Part shown: positions 12,198 through 25,039 of the stretch, piece by piece
How positions within the stretch are numbered: position 1 is the stretch's first letter
Layout: every line of letters starts with the position of its first letter
Assembly: GCF_949987515.2 (NCBI RefSeq)
Contig: NC_082683.1
Coordinates: 125,822,582 to 125,886,581 of the forward strand
Reading direction: 5' to 3'
DNA from: Delphinus delphis
Lineage: Eukaryota > Chordata > Mammalia > Artiodactyla > Delphinidae
Length of the DNA stretch: 64,000 nucleotides
The notes under the pieces: generated by a model
What the model saw: the letters and a program-made list of their open reading frames with translations, nothing else
The model's database searches: none
Told to the model about the DNA's origin: nothing
Made by a program: the position numbers and the translations under genes

Positions 12198-13123
12198 ATG
12201 AAAAGGCAGAGGGCTATGTACCAGATGAAGGAACAAGACAAAACCCCAGAAAAACAACTAAATGAAGTGGAGATAGGCAACCTTCCAGAAAAAGAATTCA
12301 GAATAATGATAGTGAAGATGATACAGGACCTCAAAAAAGAATGGAGGCAAAGATTGAGAAGATGCAAGAAATGTTTAACAAACACCTAGAAGAATTCAAG
12401 AACAAACACCTAGAAGAATTCAAGAACAAACAAACAGATAAATAATACAATAACTGAAATGAAAAATACACTAGAAGGAAGCAATAGCAGAATAACTGAG
12501 GCAGAAGAACGGATAAGTGACCTGGAAGACAGAATGGTGGAATTCACTGCCACAGAACAGAATAAAGAAAAAATAATGAAAAGAAATGAAGACAGCCTAA
12601 GAGAACTCTGGGACAACATTAAACATAACAACATTTGCATTATAGGGGTCCCAGAAGGAGAAGAGAGAGAGAAAGGACCAGAGAAAATATTTGAAGAGAT
12701 TAGAGTCGAAAAATTCCCTAACATGGGAAAGGAAATAGCCACCCAGTCCAGGAAATGCAGAGAGTCCCAGGCAGTATAAACTCAAGGAGAAACACACCAA
12801 GACACATAGTAATCAAACTGACAAAAATTAAAGACAAAGAAAAATTATTGAAAGCAACAAGGGAAAAATGACAAATAACATACAAGGGAACTCCCATACG
12901 GTTAACAGCTGATTTCTCAGCAGAAACTCTACAAGACAGAAGGGAGTGGCATGACATATTTAAAGTGATGAAATGGAAGAACCTACAATGAAGATTACTC
13001 TCCCTGACAAGGATCTCATTCAGATTCGATGGAGAAATCAAAAGCTTTACAGATAAGCAAAAGCTAAGAGAATTCAGCACCACCAAACCAGCTCTACAAC
13101 AAATGCTAAAGGATCTTCTCTAA
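12198..13123 (+). pseudogene. L1 ORF1 (RNA-binding chaperone), broken
   Basis: ORF1p is the trimeric RNA chaperone of L1. Seen here: a start MKRQRAMYQMKEQDKTP, a coiled-coil segment (NTLEGSNSRITEAEERISDLEDR), the RRM start NICIIGVPEGEE and a C-terminal end LKDLL followed by TAA at 13,121. Stops (an in-frame TAG within a tandem repeat at 12,377-12,424) and a frameshift after 12,779 split it. Confidence 0.9.
12377..12424 (+). repeat. 24-bp tandem duplication in L1 ORF1
   Basis: AACAAACACCTAGAAGAATT-CAAG occurs twice in direct tandem. The unit length is a multiple of three, but each copy carries an in-frame TAG, so it adds to the damage of ORF1. Confidence 0.9.
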
Positions 13124-13181
13124 GTGTGAAACACAAGAGGAGAAAAGGACCTACAAAAACAAACCCAAAACAATTAAGAAA

Positions 13182-16100
13182 ATGGTCACAGGAACATACA
13201 TATCCATAATTATCTTAAATGTGAATGGATTAAATGGTCCAACCAAAAGACACAGGCTTGCTGAATGGATACAAAAACAAGACCCATATATATGCTATCT
13301 ACAAGAGACCCACTTCAGACCTAGGGACACATACAGACTGAAAGTGAAGGGATGGAAAAAGATATTCCATGAAAATGGAAATCAAAAGAAAACTGGAGTA
13401 GCAATACACATATCAGACAAATTAGACTTTAAAATAGACTATTACAAGAGACAAAGAAGGACACTACATAAAGGATCAATCCAAGAAGAAGATATAACAA
13501 TTGTAAATATATATGCACCCAACATAGGAGCACCTCAATACATAAGGCAGCTGCTAACAGCTATAAAAGAGGAAACCTACAGTAACACAATAATAGTGGG
13601 GGACTTTAACACCTCTCTTACACCAATGGACAGATCATCCAGACAGAAAATTAATAGGGAAACACAAGCTTTAAATGACACAATAGACCAGATAGATTTA
13701 ATTGATATTTATAGGACATTCCATTCAAAAACAGCAGAATACACTTTCTTCTCAAGTGCTCATGGAACATTTTCCAGGATAGATCATATCTTGGGTCACA
13801 AATCAAGCCTTGGTAAATTTAAGAAAATTGAAATCGTATCAAGTATCTTCTCCAACCACAACGCTATGAGACTAGATATCAATTACAGGAAAAAAAAATC
13901 TGTAAAAAATACAAACACATGGAGGCTAAACAATACATTACTAAATAACCAAGAGATCACTGAAGAAATCAAAGAGGAAATTTAAAAATACCTAGAGAAA
14001 AATGCCAACAAAAACACGATGATCCAAAAACCTATGGGATTCAGCAAAAGCAGTTCTAAGAGGGAAGTTTATAGCAAGACAAGCCTACCTCAAGAAACAA
14101 GAAAAATTTCAAATAAACAATCTTACCTTACACCTAAAGGAACTAGAGAAAGAAGAACAAACAAAACCCAAAGTTAGTAGAAGGAAAGAAAGCATAAAGA
14201 TCAGAAGAGAAATAAATGAAATAGAAACAAAGAAAACAATAGCAAAGATAAATAAAACTAAAAGCTAGTTCTTTGAGAAGATAAACAAATTGATAAACCA
14301 TTAGCCACACTCATCAAGAAAAAGTGGGAGAGGACTCAAATCAATAAAAGTAGAAATGAAAATGGAGAAGTTACAACAGACACAGCAGAAATACAAAGCA
14401 TCCTAAGAGACTACTACAAGCAACTGTATGCCAATAAAATGGACAACCTGGAAGAAACAGATAAATTCTGAGAAAGGTATAACATTCCAAGACTGAAGCA
14501 GCAAGATATACAAAGTATGAACAGACCAATCACAAGTAATGAAATTGAAACTGTGATTAAAAATCTTCCAACAAAATAAAGTCCAGGACTGGATGGCTTC
14601 ACAGGTGAACTCTATCAAACATTTAGAGAAGAGCTAACACCCATCCTTCTCAAACTCTTCCAAAAATTGCAGAGGAAGGAACACTCCCAAACTCATTCTA
14701 TGAGGCCACCATCACCCTGATACCAAAACCAGACAAAGATACTACAAAAAAAGAAAATTACAGACCAATATCACTGATGAATATAGTTGCAGAAAAGCTC
14801 AACAAAATACCAGCAAACAGAATCCAACAACACATTAAAAGGATCATACACTATGATCAAGTGGGATTTATCCCAGGGATGCAAGGATTCTTCAATATAC
14901 ACAAACAAATCAATGTGATACACCATATTAACAAATTGAAGAATAGAAAACATATGATCATCTCAATAGATGCAGCAAAGGATTTTGACAAAATTCAACA
15001 CTGATTTATGATAAAAACTCTCCAGAAAGTTGGCATAGAGGGATCCTACCTCAACATAATAAAGGCCGTATACAACAAACACACAGCAAACATCATTCTC
15101 AATAGTGAAAAACTGAAACCATTTCCTCTAAGATCAGGAACAAGACAAGGATGTCCACTCTCACCACTATTATTCAACATAGTTTTGGAAGTCCTAGCTA
15201 TGGCAATCAGAGAAGGAAAAGAAATAAAAGGAATACAAATTGGAAAAGAAGAAATAAAACTGTCACTGTTTGCAGATGTCATGATACCATACACAGAGAA
15301 TCCTAAATGCCACCAGAAAACTACTAGAGCTAATCAATGAATTTGGTAAAGTTGCAGAATACAAAAGTAATGCACAGAAATCTCTTGCATTCCTATACAC
15401 TAATGATGAAAAATCTGAAAGAGAAATTAAGGAAACACTCCCATTTACCATTGCAACAAAAAGAATAAAATACCTAGGAATAACCCTACCTAGGGAGAAA
15501 AAAGACCTGTATGCAGAAAACTATAAACCACTGATGAAAGAAATTAAAGATGATACAAGCAAATGGAGAGAAATACCATGTTCTTGGATTGGAAGAATCG
15601 ATATTGTGAAAGTGACTATACTACCCAAAGCAATCTACAGATTCAATGCAATCCCTATCAAATTACCAATGGCATTTTTTACAGAACTAGAACAAAAAAT
15701 CTTAAAAGTTGTATGGAGACACAAAAGGCCCTGAATAGCCAAAGCAGTCTTGAGGAAAAAAAACAGAGCTGGAGGAATCAGACTCCTGGACTTCAGACTA
15801 TACTACAAAGCTACAGTAATCAAGACAGTATGGTACTGACACAAAAACAGAAATATAGAGCAATGGAACAGGATAGAAAGCCGAGAGATAAACCCACGCA
15901 CCTATGGAGATAAACCCACGCACCTATGGTCAACTAATCTATGACAAAGGAGTCAAGGATATACAGTGGAGAAAAGTCTGTCTCTTCAATAAGTGGTGCT
16001 GAGAAAACTGGCCAGCTACGTGTAAAAGAATGAAATTAGAACACTCCCTAACACCATACACAAAAATAAATGCAAAATGGATTAGAGACCTAAATGTAAG

Positions 16101-17010
16101 ACCAGACAGTATAAAACTCTTAGAGGAAAACATAGGAAGAACACTCTGACATAAATCACAGCAAGATCTTTTTTGAACCACCTCCTAGAGTAATGGAAAT
16201 AAAAACAAAAATAAACAAATGGGACCTAATGAAACTTCAAAGCTTTCACACAGCAAAGGAAGCCATAAACAAGATGAAAAGATGACCCTCAGTCTGGGAG
16301 AAAATATTTGCAAACGAATCAACGAACAGAGGATTAATCTCCAAACTATATAAACAGCTCATGCAGCTCAATATTAAAAAAAACAAACAACCCAATCAAA
16401 AATGGGCAGAAGACCTAAATAGACATTTCTTCAAAGAAGACATACAGATGACCAAGAAACACATGAAAAGCTGTTCAACATCACTAATTATTAAAGAAAT
16501 GCAAATCAAACCTACAATGAGGTATCACCTTACACCAGTTAGAATGGGCATCATCAGAAAATCTACAAACAACAAATGCTGCAGAGGATGTGGAGAAAAG
16601 GGAACCCTCTTGCACTGTTCATGGGAATGTAAATTGATACAGCACTATGGAGAACAGTATGGATGTTCCTTAAAAAACTAAAAATAGAATTACCATATGA
16701 CCCAGCAATCCCACTACTTGGCATATACCCAGAGAAAACCATAATTCAAAAAGACACATGCACCCCAATGTTCATTGCAGCACTATTTGCAATAGCCAGG
16801 ACATGGAAGCAACCTAAATGCCCATCAACAAATGAATTGATAAAGAAGATATGGTACATATATACAATGGAATATTGCTCTGCCATAAAAAGGAATGAAA
16901 CTGGGTCATTTGTAGAGACATGGATGGATCTAGAGACTGTTATACAGAGTGAAAGAAGTCAGAAAGAGAAAAACAAATATCATATATTAAGGCATATATG
17001 TGGAACCTAG
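13182..17010 (+). pseudogene. L1 ORF2 (endonuclease and reverse transcriptase), broken
   Basis: The apurinic-type endonuclease domain is intact over the first 267 codons (LNVNGLNGPTKRHR, YLQETHF, IVGDFN, SRIDHILG), then a TAA at 13,983 ends the frame. Reverse transcriptase text follows in several frames ([23 protein letters not shown]). The catalytic FADD box reads FADV at 15,269-15,280, which alone would abolish polymerase activity. The C-terminal cysteine region ([18 protein letters not shown]) and the final HICGT before TAG at 17,008 are recognisable. A retroelement relic, not a host gene. Confidence 0.93.
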
Positions 17011-17234
17011 ATAAATGGTACAGCTGAACAGGTTTGCAGTGCAGAAATAGAGACACAGATGTAGAGATCAAATATATGACACCAAGGGGGGAAAGCGTCC
17101 AGGGGAAGTGGTGGTGTGATGAATTGGGAGATTGGGATTAACATATATACACTAACATTTATAAAATGGGTAACTAATAAGAACCTGCTGTATAAAAAAA
17201 AAAAAATTTTAAACTTCCAAAAACTAAAAAAGAT

Positions 17235-17370
17235 ATACATATAAAAATTTGCTCATTGCAGTACTATTAGTAACAGCAAAAAGAAAAAATCAGAAACAAC
17301 CTGAACTATGGTACATATAGGTCATCAAAATACTACACCACCACTAAGAATGTTAATATAGACATACAAT
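17235..17370 (+). mobile_element. Right half of the older L1M split by the L1
   Basis: See 11,225-11,344. The text continues the same L1M element after the young L1 tail. Confidence 0.6.
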
Positions 17371-18055
17371 TTGGTGAACTTGGCTTAGGTCTTAAGCAAC
17401 TGACTTCTTAACATTGCACCTAGAACTGGACTTACCCACTTCATCTCTGACCTCACATGTCAAGCACAAGTCTTCTCCTGAAGGACAACACCTTATACCA
17501 CATAGCACAGAGTAGGACACAAGTTCTCTGTGGGCAAGCAGATCCCAAAGAGAAGGGAGGGAGGGACTGAAACACTGTGGGATCAACTCCTTCTCCTGAT
17601 CTCTCCAGTGTAAGGAGGTGGACAGTTGCTGAAAGAATTACTCCAGTGAACCTCTCATCATAATAATACAATAGCCTTTTGCCTGCATCTCTAGTGTAGC
17701 ACTCATTTCATGCCCTTTCAAGAATAATATCCATTTCATCTATTTTCTACAGCAATTAGCACAGTGGCTGATACAAGGAAAAAAGGCTCCATAACAGCTG
17801 GGTGAGTTAACTAATAAAAACCATTGAAGATGGGAATAGCAGGCCTCATAGAAAGAAAACTATAGCCAAATATTGACATCATCCTGAAATCAGATTTAGT
17901 ATATGCAAATAGCATGTATTTAGAATGTGGGTTTTATGGTCAGTAAGAAAACATCTTTGTATTATCTTACCCAACCACATTATCAGTTCCACATGTCACT
18001 GAACCTTTTTTTCTTTTTCTTTCTTCTTTTTTTTTGCTGTATGCAATCTTTCTGT
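17371..18055. other. Gene-free stretch
   Basis: No gene or clear repeat recognised. Confidence 0.45.
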
Positions 18056-18059
18056 TCTT

Positions 18060-19060
18060 CAGATTCAGTAATGCTTATTTAGCTAACTTGAAGTTCAATA
18101 ATTCTATTTGGTCATCGCCAATCTACTGTTAAGTCCACCCAGTGAATTTAAAAACTTTAGACACTATATTTTTTAGTTCTAGAATTTTCACACTTTTTTG
18201 TAGTTTCCATTTCTCTGCTGAGATTTCCTATTTGTTCATTAATTATGACCATATTTTCATTTACATTTTTGAGCATAATTATAATAGCTGATCTAAAATC
18301 TTTGTCTCAGTTTCCAACACCTGAGTTATTTTGGGGTCAGTCTCTATTACATTGCCTTTTTTAAAAGTGTGGGTCACATTTTCTTGTTTATTTATATGTA
18401 TAATAATTTTTTTGTTGCCACCCGGACGTTTTGAACTGCTCATTGTGGAGATGCTGGATTCCCTGAAGAGTATGGAATATGTTTTCTACCAGGCAGGTAA
18501 CTCAACTGAACTCAAACTCTAAACTCTAACTCCTTCATAATGGACAGCAGCAGAAATCTTTGTTCAATTCTTTGAGCCTTAGCCATATGCTTGACCTCTA
18601 CCATCCACACAGCAGTTCATGAGCAGCTAGAGATTTGGGCACATTATATACAGAATTTGGGACTCCCTTTCTCTGGAGTTCTCCTTTTCTAGATTTTTTC
18701 CCTCTAGCTGCTATGGTTGCCCTGAACTTTGCCTTCTGATTCTTCAGGTCAGTAAGATTTTGGATTTTCTATCTAAGTTTTAGCCTTGTCTGAGGCAAAA
18801 ATTTGACAAAAATGGGAAAAATTTTCATCTTGGTGCTATTCCCTTCTTCCAAGTATAGATGACCTCCCTCCCCAATGTCTACCTGCTTTGGGTTGCTCTC
18901 TGGAGTCCAGAGTTTATGGTTGTTTTCTCTTGGAGAGTTGGTTTGTTAGGGACTACTTCCCTGTAGCTGGAAGTTGGAATCTTCCAGATATAATTGGCCT
19001 TTGAACAGCATTCTTCTCTGGAAAGGACTTTTAGCTACTTGCTGTGTACCTCCTTATTTT
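18060..19060 (-). mobile_element. Old L1 3' region, antisense
   Basis: CTAAAATCTTTGTCTCAGTTTCCAACACCTGAG...GTGTGGGTCACATTTTCTTGTTTATTTATATG and the following text follow the antisense of an old L1M 3' UTR. Degenerate, boundaries approximate. Confidence 0.5.
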
Positions 19061-19229
19061 CCATTTTTCTCAGCCATAATCTTTTTATTTCCTTACTTCT
19101 TAGTCAGGTATTTTTTCTGCTTGAAGATTCAGTGATTGTTATCATGTCCTCCATATTGTTAAATATAATGCCCCCCTTGTATTTATAAAAAGGAATATAT
19201 AGTGTTGTTTATTAGTGAAAATGATATAA

Positions 19230-19455
19230 TAAAAAAAAGTACAGGTCTTTGCAGCCAGGGAATCAAGGTTAACATCTCAGATTCTCACTTATTAGCTGAA
19301 TGACCTTGACAAACTCATTTATTCTGGACAAAAAACAGTTTTCTAATTTGTAGAATAAAGTTAATAACACCTATTTTATGGATTGCTGTGAGGACAAGAA
19401 ATAGCTAACATAGCCCGGCCTGGTATCTGGCACAGAATAGGTGCTCAAAAAATAG
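19230..19455 (+). repeat. MIR relic
   Basis: TTAGCTGAATGACCTTGACAAACTCA...CTATTTTATGGATTGCTGTGAGGAC...CTGGCACAGAATAGGTGCTCAA is a fairly complete MIR. Confidence 0.75.
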
Positions 19456-19469
19456 TAGCAATAGCATTT

Positions 19470-20205
19470 TTAAAAATAGGGTTTATTTTTAGAGCAGTTT
19501 TAGGTTCATAGGAAATTTGAGCAGCATGTACAGAGCTCCCGTATAACTCCTTACCCCTCCCCATGCATAGCCTACCCCATTATCCACAGGCCTCACCACT
19601 CTGGGGTACATATGTTACAATTGATGACCCTGCATTGACACATCATTATTACCCAAAGTCCATAATTTACCTTAGAGTTTGCTCTTGGTGTCATACATTC
19701 TATGGGTTTGGATAAATTTCTAATGAGAATGGACTTGAGGATACAGGGAGGGGGAAGGATAAGCTGTGACAAAGCGAGAGAGTGGCATGGACATATATAC
19801 ACTACCAAACATAAAATAGATAGCTAGTGGGAAGCAGCCGCATAACACAGGGAGATCAGCTCGGTGCTCTGTGACCACCTAGAGGGGTGGGATAGGGAGG
19901 GTGGGAGGGAGGGAGACACAAGAGGGAAGAGATATGGGGACATATGTATATGTATAACTGATTCACTTTGTTATATTACAGAAACTAACACACCATTGTA
20001 AAGCAATTATACTCCAATAAAGATGTTAAAAATTTTTTTTTAATTTCTAATGATATATATCCACCTTTGTAGTATTATACACAATAGTTTCACTGCCCCG
20101 AAAAGCCTCTGTGCCTCCAAACCCATGACAACCACTGAACTTTTTTCTGTCTCCATAGCTGTGATTTTTCCAGAATGTCATGTGGTTGGAATCATAAAAT
20201 ATGTA
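19470..20205 (-). mobile_element. Old L1 relic, host of nested insertions
   Basis: TTTAGAGCAGTTTTAGGTTCATAGG...CTTACCCCTCCCCATGCATAG...ATGACCCTGCATTGACACATCATTATTACCCAAAGTCCAT is a widely repeated antisense L1 3' text. It resumes after 20,041 and is interrupted by a younger L1 fragment and then by SINEs. Confidence 0.55.
19727..20041 (+). mobile_element. 5'-truncated L1 insertion with 12-bp target site duplication
   Basis: L1 3' UTR text (GAGAGAGTGGCATGGACATATATACACTACC...CTGATTCACTTTG...CAATTATACTCCAATAAAGATG) flanked by AATTTCTAATGA at 19,715-19,726 and 20,042-20,053. About 315 bp, so strongly 5'-truncated. Confidence 0.85.
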
Positions 20206-20210
20206 ATTTT

Positions 20211-20498
20211 TTTTATTAATTAATTTATTTTTGGCTGTGTTGGGTCTTCGTTTCTGTGCGAGGGCTTTCTCCAGTTGCGGCGAGCGGGGGCCACTCTTCA
20301 TCGCGGTGCGTGGGCCTCTCACTGTCGCGGCCTCTCCCGTTTGCGGAGCACAGGCTCCAGACGCGCAAGCTCAGTAGTTGTGGCTCACGGGCTTAGTTGC
20401 TCCGTGGCATGTGGGATCTTCCCAGATCAGGGCTCGAACCCGTGTCCCCTGCATTGGCAGGCAGACTCCCAACCACTGTGCCACCAGGCAAGCCCCAC
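20211..20498 (-). mobile_element. CHR-type SINE (long variant)
   Basis: Reverse complement of the CTTGCCTGGTGGCACAGTGG head with the AATAAATTAATTAATAAA tail. Flanked by AATATGTAATTTT at 20,198-20,210 and 20,499-20,511. It embeds short open frames that are not genes. Confidence 0.93.
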
Positions 20499-20524
20499 AA
20501 TATGTAATTTTTTAAGGGAATTTT

Positions 20525-20868
20525 ATTATTTTTTATTTATTTATTCTTGGCTGCGTTCGGTCTTCATTGCTGTGTGGGTTTTCTCTAGTTGCTGCGAGCG
20601 CGGGCTACTCTTCGTTGCGGAGCATGGGCTTCTCACTGCGGTGGCTTCTCTTGTTGTGGAGCACGGGCTCTAGGCACCCAGGCTTCAGTAGTTGTGGCAT
20701 GTGGGCTCAGTAGTTGTGGCTTGCTGGCTCCAGAGCACAGGCTCAGTAGTTGTGGTGCACAGGTTTAGTTGCTCCGCAGCATGTGGGATCTTTCTGGACC
20801 TGGGATCGAACCCGTGTCCCCAACATTGGCAGACGGATTCTTGACCACTGCGCCACCAGGGAAGTCCC
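20525..20868 (-). mobile_element. CHR-type SINE (long variant)
   Basis: A second antisense copy, 14 bp beyond the first one's duplication, ending in GCGCCACCAGGGAAGTCCC. Tail (TTTATT)n at the left. Confidence 0.9.
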
Positions 20869-21029
20869 GGTCCCTGATTTCTTGTTTGCTGTCAGCTGAG
20901 GGCTTTTCCCAGTTTCTTGAGGTTACTCACATTCCTAGGTTTGTGACCCCCTTCCTCCATTTTCAAAGCCAGCAATAGTGGGTAAACTCATTCTCTCACT
21001 TTGAATCTCTTCTCTTTTTTCCTCTATCT

Positions 21030-21250
21030 CATCCTTTTATAACCTAACCAGGAAAGGTTTTCTGCCTTTAAGGTCTCATGTGATTAGACTGGGCCCACAT
21101 GGGTAATCCAGGATAATCTCACAATCTCAAGGTCTGTACCCTTAATTACATCAGGAAATTCCTTCTTGCCATGTCATGCAACATAATCACAAGTTCCAGG
21201 AATTAGAGTCTGGGCATTTTGGGAGGTCCATTACTGTGCCTACTAAATTA
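21030..21250. repeat. Degenerate interspersed repeat, family uncertain
   Basis: CTCATGTGATTAGACTGGGCCCACATGGGTAATCCAGGATAATCTCACAATCTCAAGG... is a widely repeated mammalian text (old L1 3' end or similar). I am sure it is repeated but not of its name. Confidence 0.5.
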
Positions 21251-21399
21251 TCTAAAGGTAAAAATTCATTCATTGACTTATTCATTTATTCATTTTTTTC
21301 AACAAATATTTATTTAGTGCCTACTATATACCAGAAAATTTACGAGGCATTGGATGTTCTGTCCTATTTCACTTGTGAACTGTGAGAGGCGATAAAGAA

Positions 21400-22085
21400 T
21401 TTGTGCATTGAGCAAATTTATCTGCTGAATTTTCTCTTGTGCCACATATTGTCTACAAGGAGAAGAGGCCTGGGAGGGAACTGACAATATAGGAGACTCT
21501 CAGACAACCGTAACTGTGGTGCGTGGTCATCTGTCTCTAACTCCTATGCTGATTCAGTTCACTTTTCACAGATCAGGGGCTGGGTGTGAAATGAGGAATT
21601 AATGATGCGGATGTACTACTGTGAGAGTTATCTTTAATTCAGAAAGAATCAATTCCTGTAACAATACATAAAGGCTTATGATGTGTGCTGTGGTGTCACA
21701 CTAGCATTCATAAATACAGGTTTTTCCCTACAAGAGCTTACAATTTAATTCAGGAGATATGGCACTTCAAATAGTTCGATAACAATGCAATATTGCATTT
21801 CATTAAAGCAAAAGTCATGCTTCACTTACAGGGAACTTAAGAAGGGCACAACCAGTGAAGGTTTGAGATGTAGGAAAACTTCCTTTCCTTCTTGTGTGTG
21901 TCACCAGCAGGGGTGGTGCTGGAGGTGGGAGAGAAGGATCAGAGTTCTCAGTATCAACTGTGGCCAGAGCATCTCATTAATTGATGGACTACAAATAAAA
22001 GATAGCATTGTCATTATATATCCTTTCTCTGTTATCTGTTATCTTCCTTGAAAAAGAAAATCTAGGAAAAATTACACAAAATATG
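21400..22085. other. Gene-free stretch
   Basis: Nothing recognisable beyond short open frames. Confidence 0.45.
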
Positions 22086-22089
22086 ATAC

Positions 22090-22500
22090 TCAAACACTGA
22101 CAGTACCAAATGCTGGTGAGGACGTAAGAGGAACTCATTCATTGCTGGTGGGAATGCAAAATGGTACAACCACTTTGGAAGACAGTTTGGTAGTTCCTTA
22201 CAAAACTAAACATACCCTTACAATATGATCCAGCAATGCTGCTTGTTGGTGTTTACCGAAATGAATTGAAAACTTATGTCCACCTAAAAACCTGCACACA
22301 GATGTTTATAGCAGCTTTATTCATATTTGTCAAAACCTGGAAATGATCAACGTGTTCTTCAGTAGGTGAATGGATAAATAAACTATGGTACACTTGGAAA
22401 ATGGAAAAGTGCTGAAAAGAAATGAGCTATCAAACCATGAAAAGATATGAAGAAAACTTGAATGTATATTACTAAGGGAAAGAAGCCATCTTTCAAAAAT
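22090..22500 (+). mobile_element. Old L1 3' fragment
   Basis: AATGCTGGTGAGGACGTAAGAGG...CATTGCTGGTGGGAATGCAAAATGG...GATCCAGCAATGCTGC...GGTGAATGGATAAATAAACTATGGTAC is L1 ORF2 end text. A SINE follows at once. Confidence 0.75.
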
Positions 22501-22509
22501 ACATATTGT

Positions 22510-22837
22510 GGGCTTCCCTGGTGGCACAGTGGTTAAGAATCCGCCTGCCAGTGCAGGGGACACGGGTTCCAGTCCTGGTCTGGGAAAATCCCATGTGCCG
22601 TGGAGCAACTAAGCCCGTGTGCCATAACTACTGAGCCTGCGCTCTAGAGCCTGCCTGCCACAACTATTGAAGCCCATGTGCCTAGAGCCCATGCTCCACA
22701 ACAAGAGAAGCCACCACAATGAGAAGCCCGCGCACCGCAACGAAGAGTAACCCCCGCTGACCACAACTAGAGAAAGCCCGCGTGCAGCAACGAAGACTCC
22801 AACGCAGGCAAAAGTTAATCAATTAATTAATTAATTA
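22510..22837 (+). mobile_element. CHR-type SINE (long variant)
   Basis: Begins GGCTTCCCTGGTGGCACAGTGG, passes through repeated CACAACTA units and ends in TTAATCAATTAATTAATTAATTATAAAAAG. Confidence 0.93.
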
Positions 22838-22905
22838 TAAAAAGAAATCAGGGACCTTAGTCCTAAAACCACAAGGAATTGCATTCTGTCAACAACTCAG
22901 ATGAT

Positions 22906-23115
22906 GGACTTCCCTGGTGGTGCAGTGGGTAAGACTCTGCGCTCCCAATGCAGGGGGCCTGGGTTTGATCCTTGGTCAGGGAGTTAGATCCCACACGCAT
23001 GCCACAACTAAGAGTTCACATGCCACAACTAAGGAGCCCGCCTGCCACAACTAAGTAGCCCACGTGCTGCAACCAAGACCCGGCACAACCAAATAAATAA
23101 ATAAATATTTTAAAA
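22906..23115 (+). mobile_element. CHR-type SINE (short variant)
   Basis: GGACTTCCCTGGTGGTGCAGTGGGTAAGACTCTGCGC...CCTGGGTTTGATCC, a degraded tRNA-like head with box-B-like text, then an AAATAAATAAATA tail. Confidence 0.92.
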
Positions 23116-25035
23116 AATAATAATAATACTCAAATGAGCAAGGAAGTGAATCTTCCCCTAGAGCCTTCAGAAAGGAATGCAGCCCTATGACACCTTGATT
23201 TTAGCCGGGTGAGACCTGTGTCAGACTTCTGACCTACAGAATTGTAAGATAATACATTTGTGATAATTTATTACTGCATCAATGAAAAGCTAATACAGAA
23301 AGACTTAAGCAAGAGAAAGTGAGCTCTTCCCTGAAAACTTTACAGTTATATGGGCCTACACTGGACAAACTTCTCAGAAGATTAGCTGATTCTATGGTAA
23401 ACTATTATGTCTAGTCCTCCAGCCTCACTTTCTTAGACTCACTGTATGTCCGGTATATCCACAGGAAAGTCCAAGCTGGACCCTGCGTAGCTGGAAGAAA
23501 AGATGGGGATTGGAAATGAGCTGTGCTCCAAGAGACAAGACAAATGGTCAGAGTCTGGCCTCTCTTTCTCATGTCTAAGGCTGAAGTCTTGTGAGTGTTT
23601 CCCCTTCACGACTGTTGTTGACAGTCCAGTAACCTGATGGAACTCGGATCACATGAAGGATATGACAGTGATAATGGCTCTGACTTCCAGGGATTCCAAT
23701 GTCCCATAGCACTCATTGAACAAATCTGGTTGGAAATGACTTAAATGGGGAATTTCCTGAACATACTCCCTATTGTTACAAAGCCAGGTTGGCTTCCTCA
23801 CCTACAGTTATGCCAAGCAGTCACTACACAGTCTCTAGGGACATGGTATTAGTGATTCCTTTCAAACTACCAACTTCTTAATAGACATTTATACTAAATG
23901 TAAAAAGAGTCAATGGCTTTTCCACCAGAAGTGGAATTGGCTACCCAACTGGAAAAGAAGACAGGGTAATCTCCAAGAAGCCACTAAATGAATTGGCACC
24001 TGACTCTGCATTGTACATTTCCTTATTTTACTTCTCAGCACTGACAGGGCCTTTATTTCAGAATATCAATTTGATGAGTATTGAGTCATGTCTCTGAGAA
24101 TTTGATCCAAGGAAAATTTGTTCCTTGGACAAGAAAGACCTAGTTTGGGGTCTGGAGTCATGTGGTTGACCTAACTAGATAAGTATAGTTAGTAACCACA
24201 GTGAGTTATGACTCTCAAATTCTGTTGAACGGCCAGAGTGCTGACCAGAAACAAGTGTGCTCTGGCCCATCTCACAAACAACTTGAAAATTTCCTTCAAA
24301 AATTTTAAATGTAGACACTTAGTAGCTACGTCATCAAGGCACAGTTACGATTAACTAGACCCCTCGGTGACTTTAACAGACTTTTACACATTATTATAAC
24401 TAACAGTGGATCCAAGCCAGCAGACTATGCCATATATGACTGACAGTCTCCACACTGCTAAAATCCTTGTTTCATAAATACAGTAGAATTCATTTGCAGT
24501 TTTGACCCAGATGTTGGGCTAGAACTCTGCCCCAAATAAATCTGTTTTCTAATCTGCTACTACATAGAGGGATTTGAGTTCACTTGTCAATTTAGACCTG
24601 CTTCTATGTGACCGGCTAATCGATTTCACTTCTCCATGCCTTAAGCATGAATGTACCAACCAACTCTAAAATACCTGCTCTTAACTTGACAAAAAAATAC
24701 CCCGAGCTAGGACATCATTAGGCGAATGCTTAGATAGTTATAATTCTTGGTGGATGACAAGGATCTGTCTTCTCTGGTTGAGAGATACGAGATAAAATGG
24801 GCCTATCCAAGTGATGGATTTAATGTGGGAATAGGTGAGAGAGAGGAATCTAAGGTGGCTCTCAGTGTCTGGACTGGGTAATAAATGGTTATATTAGTGA
24901 AGACAGAAAATAAAGGAGGATGACTGGTGTGTAGGGGAAGATAATGAACTCACATTTTAGCATACTGAGTTCCAGGATGTGAGACATCCAGGGCAACTCA
25001 CCCAGCAAACCATTGGAATCCAAGGTCTGAAGCAT
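23116..25035. other. Gene-free stretch of 1.9 kb
   Basis: No gene recognised. The segment about 23,620-24,600 has scattered words that could come from a very old LTR element, but no terminal repeats or coherent coding frame were seen, so I do not call one. Confidence 0.4.
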
Positions 25036-25039
25036 AACC

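Larger units (their letters stand above)
11345..17215 (+). mobile_element. Near-full-length L1 LINE, degenerate (5' UTR, ORF1, ORF2, 3' UTR, A-rich tail)
   Basis: About 5.9 kb in the order expected for L1: a GC-richer 5' region (to about 12,197), ORF1 remains (12,198-13,123), a short inter-ORF spacer, ORF2 remains (13,182-17,010), a short 3' UTR and an A-rich tail at about 17,195. Both ORFs are broken by stops and frameshifts, so the copy is dead. The 5' region does not look like primate or rodent L1; it fits a cetartiodactyl L1. Confidence 0.92.

Noticed and set aside
23620..24600. Possible ancient LTR retroelement remnant (an integrase-like Asp-Asn-Gly context near 23,670)
   Set aside because: Only a few residues fit, with stops around them and no terminal repeats. 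Too weak to annotate.
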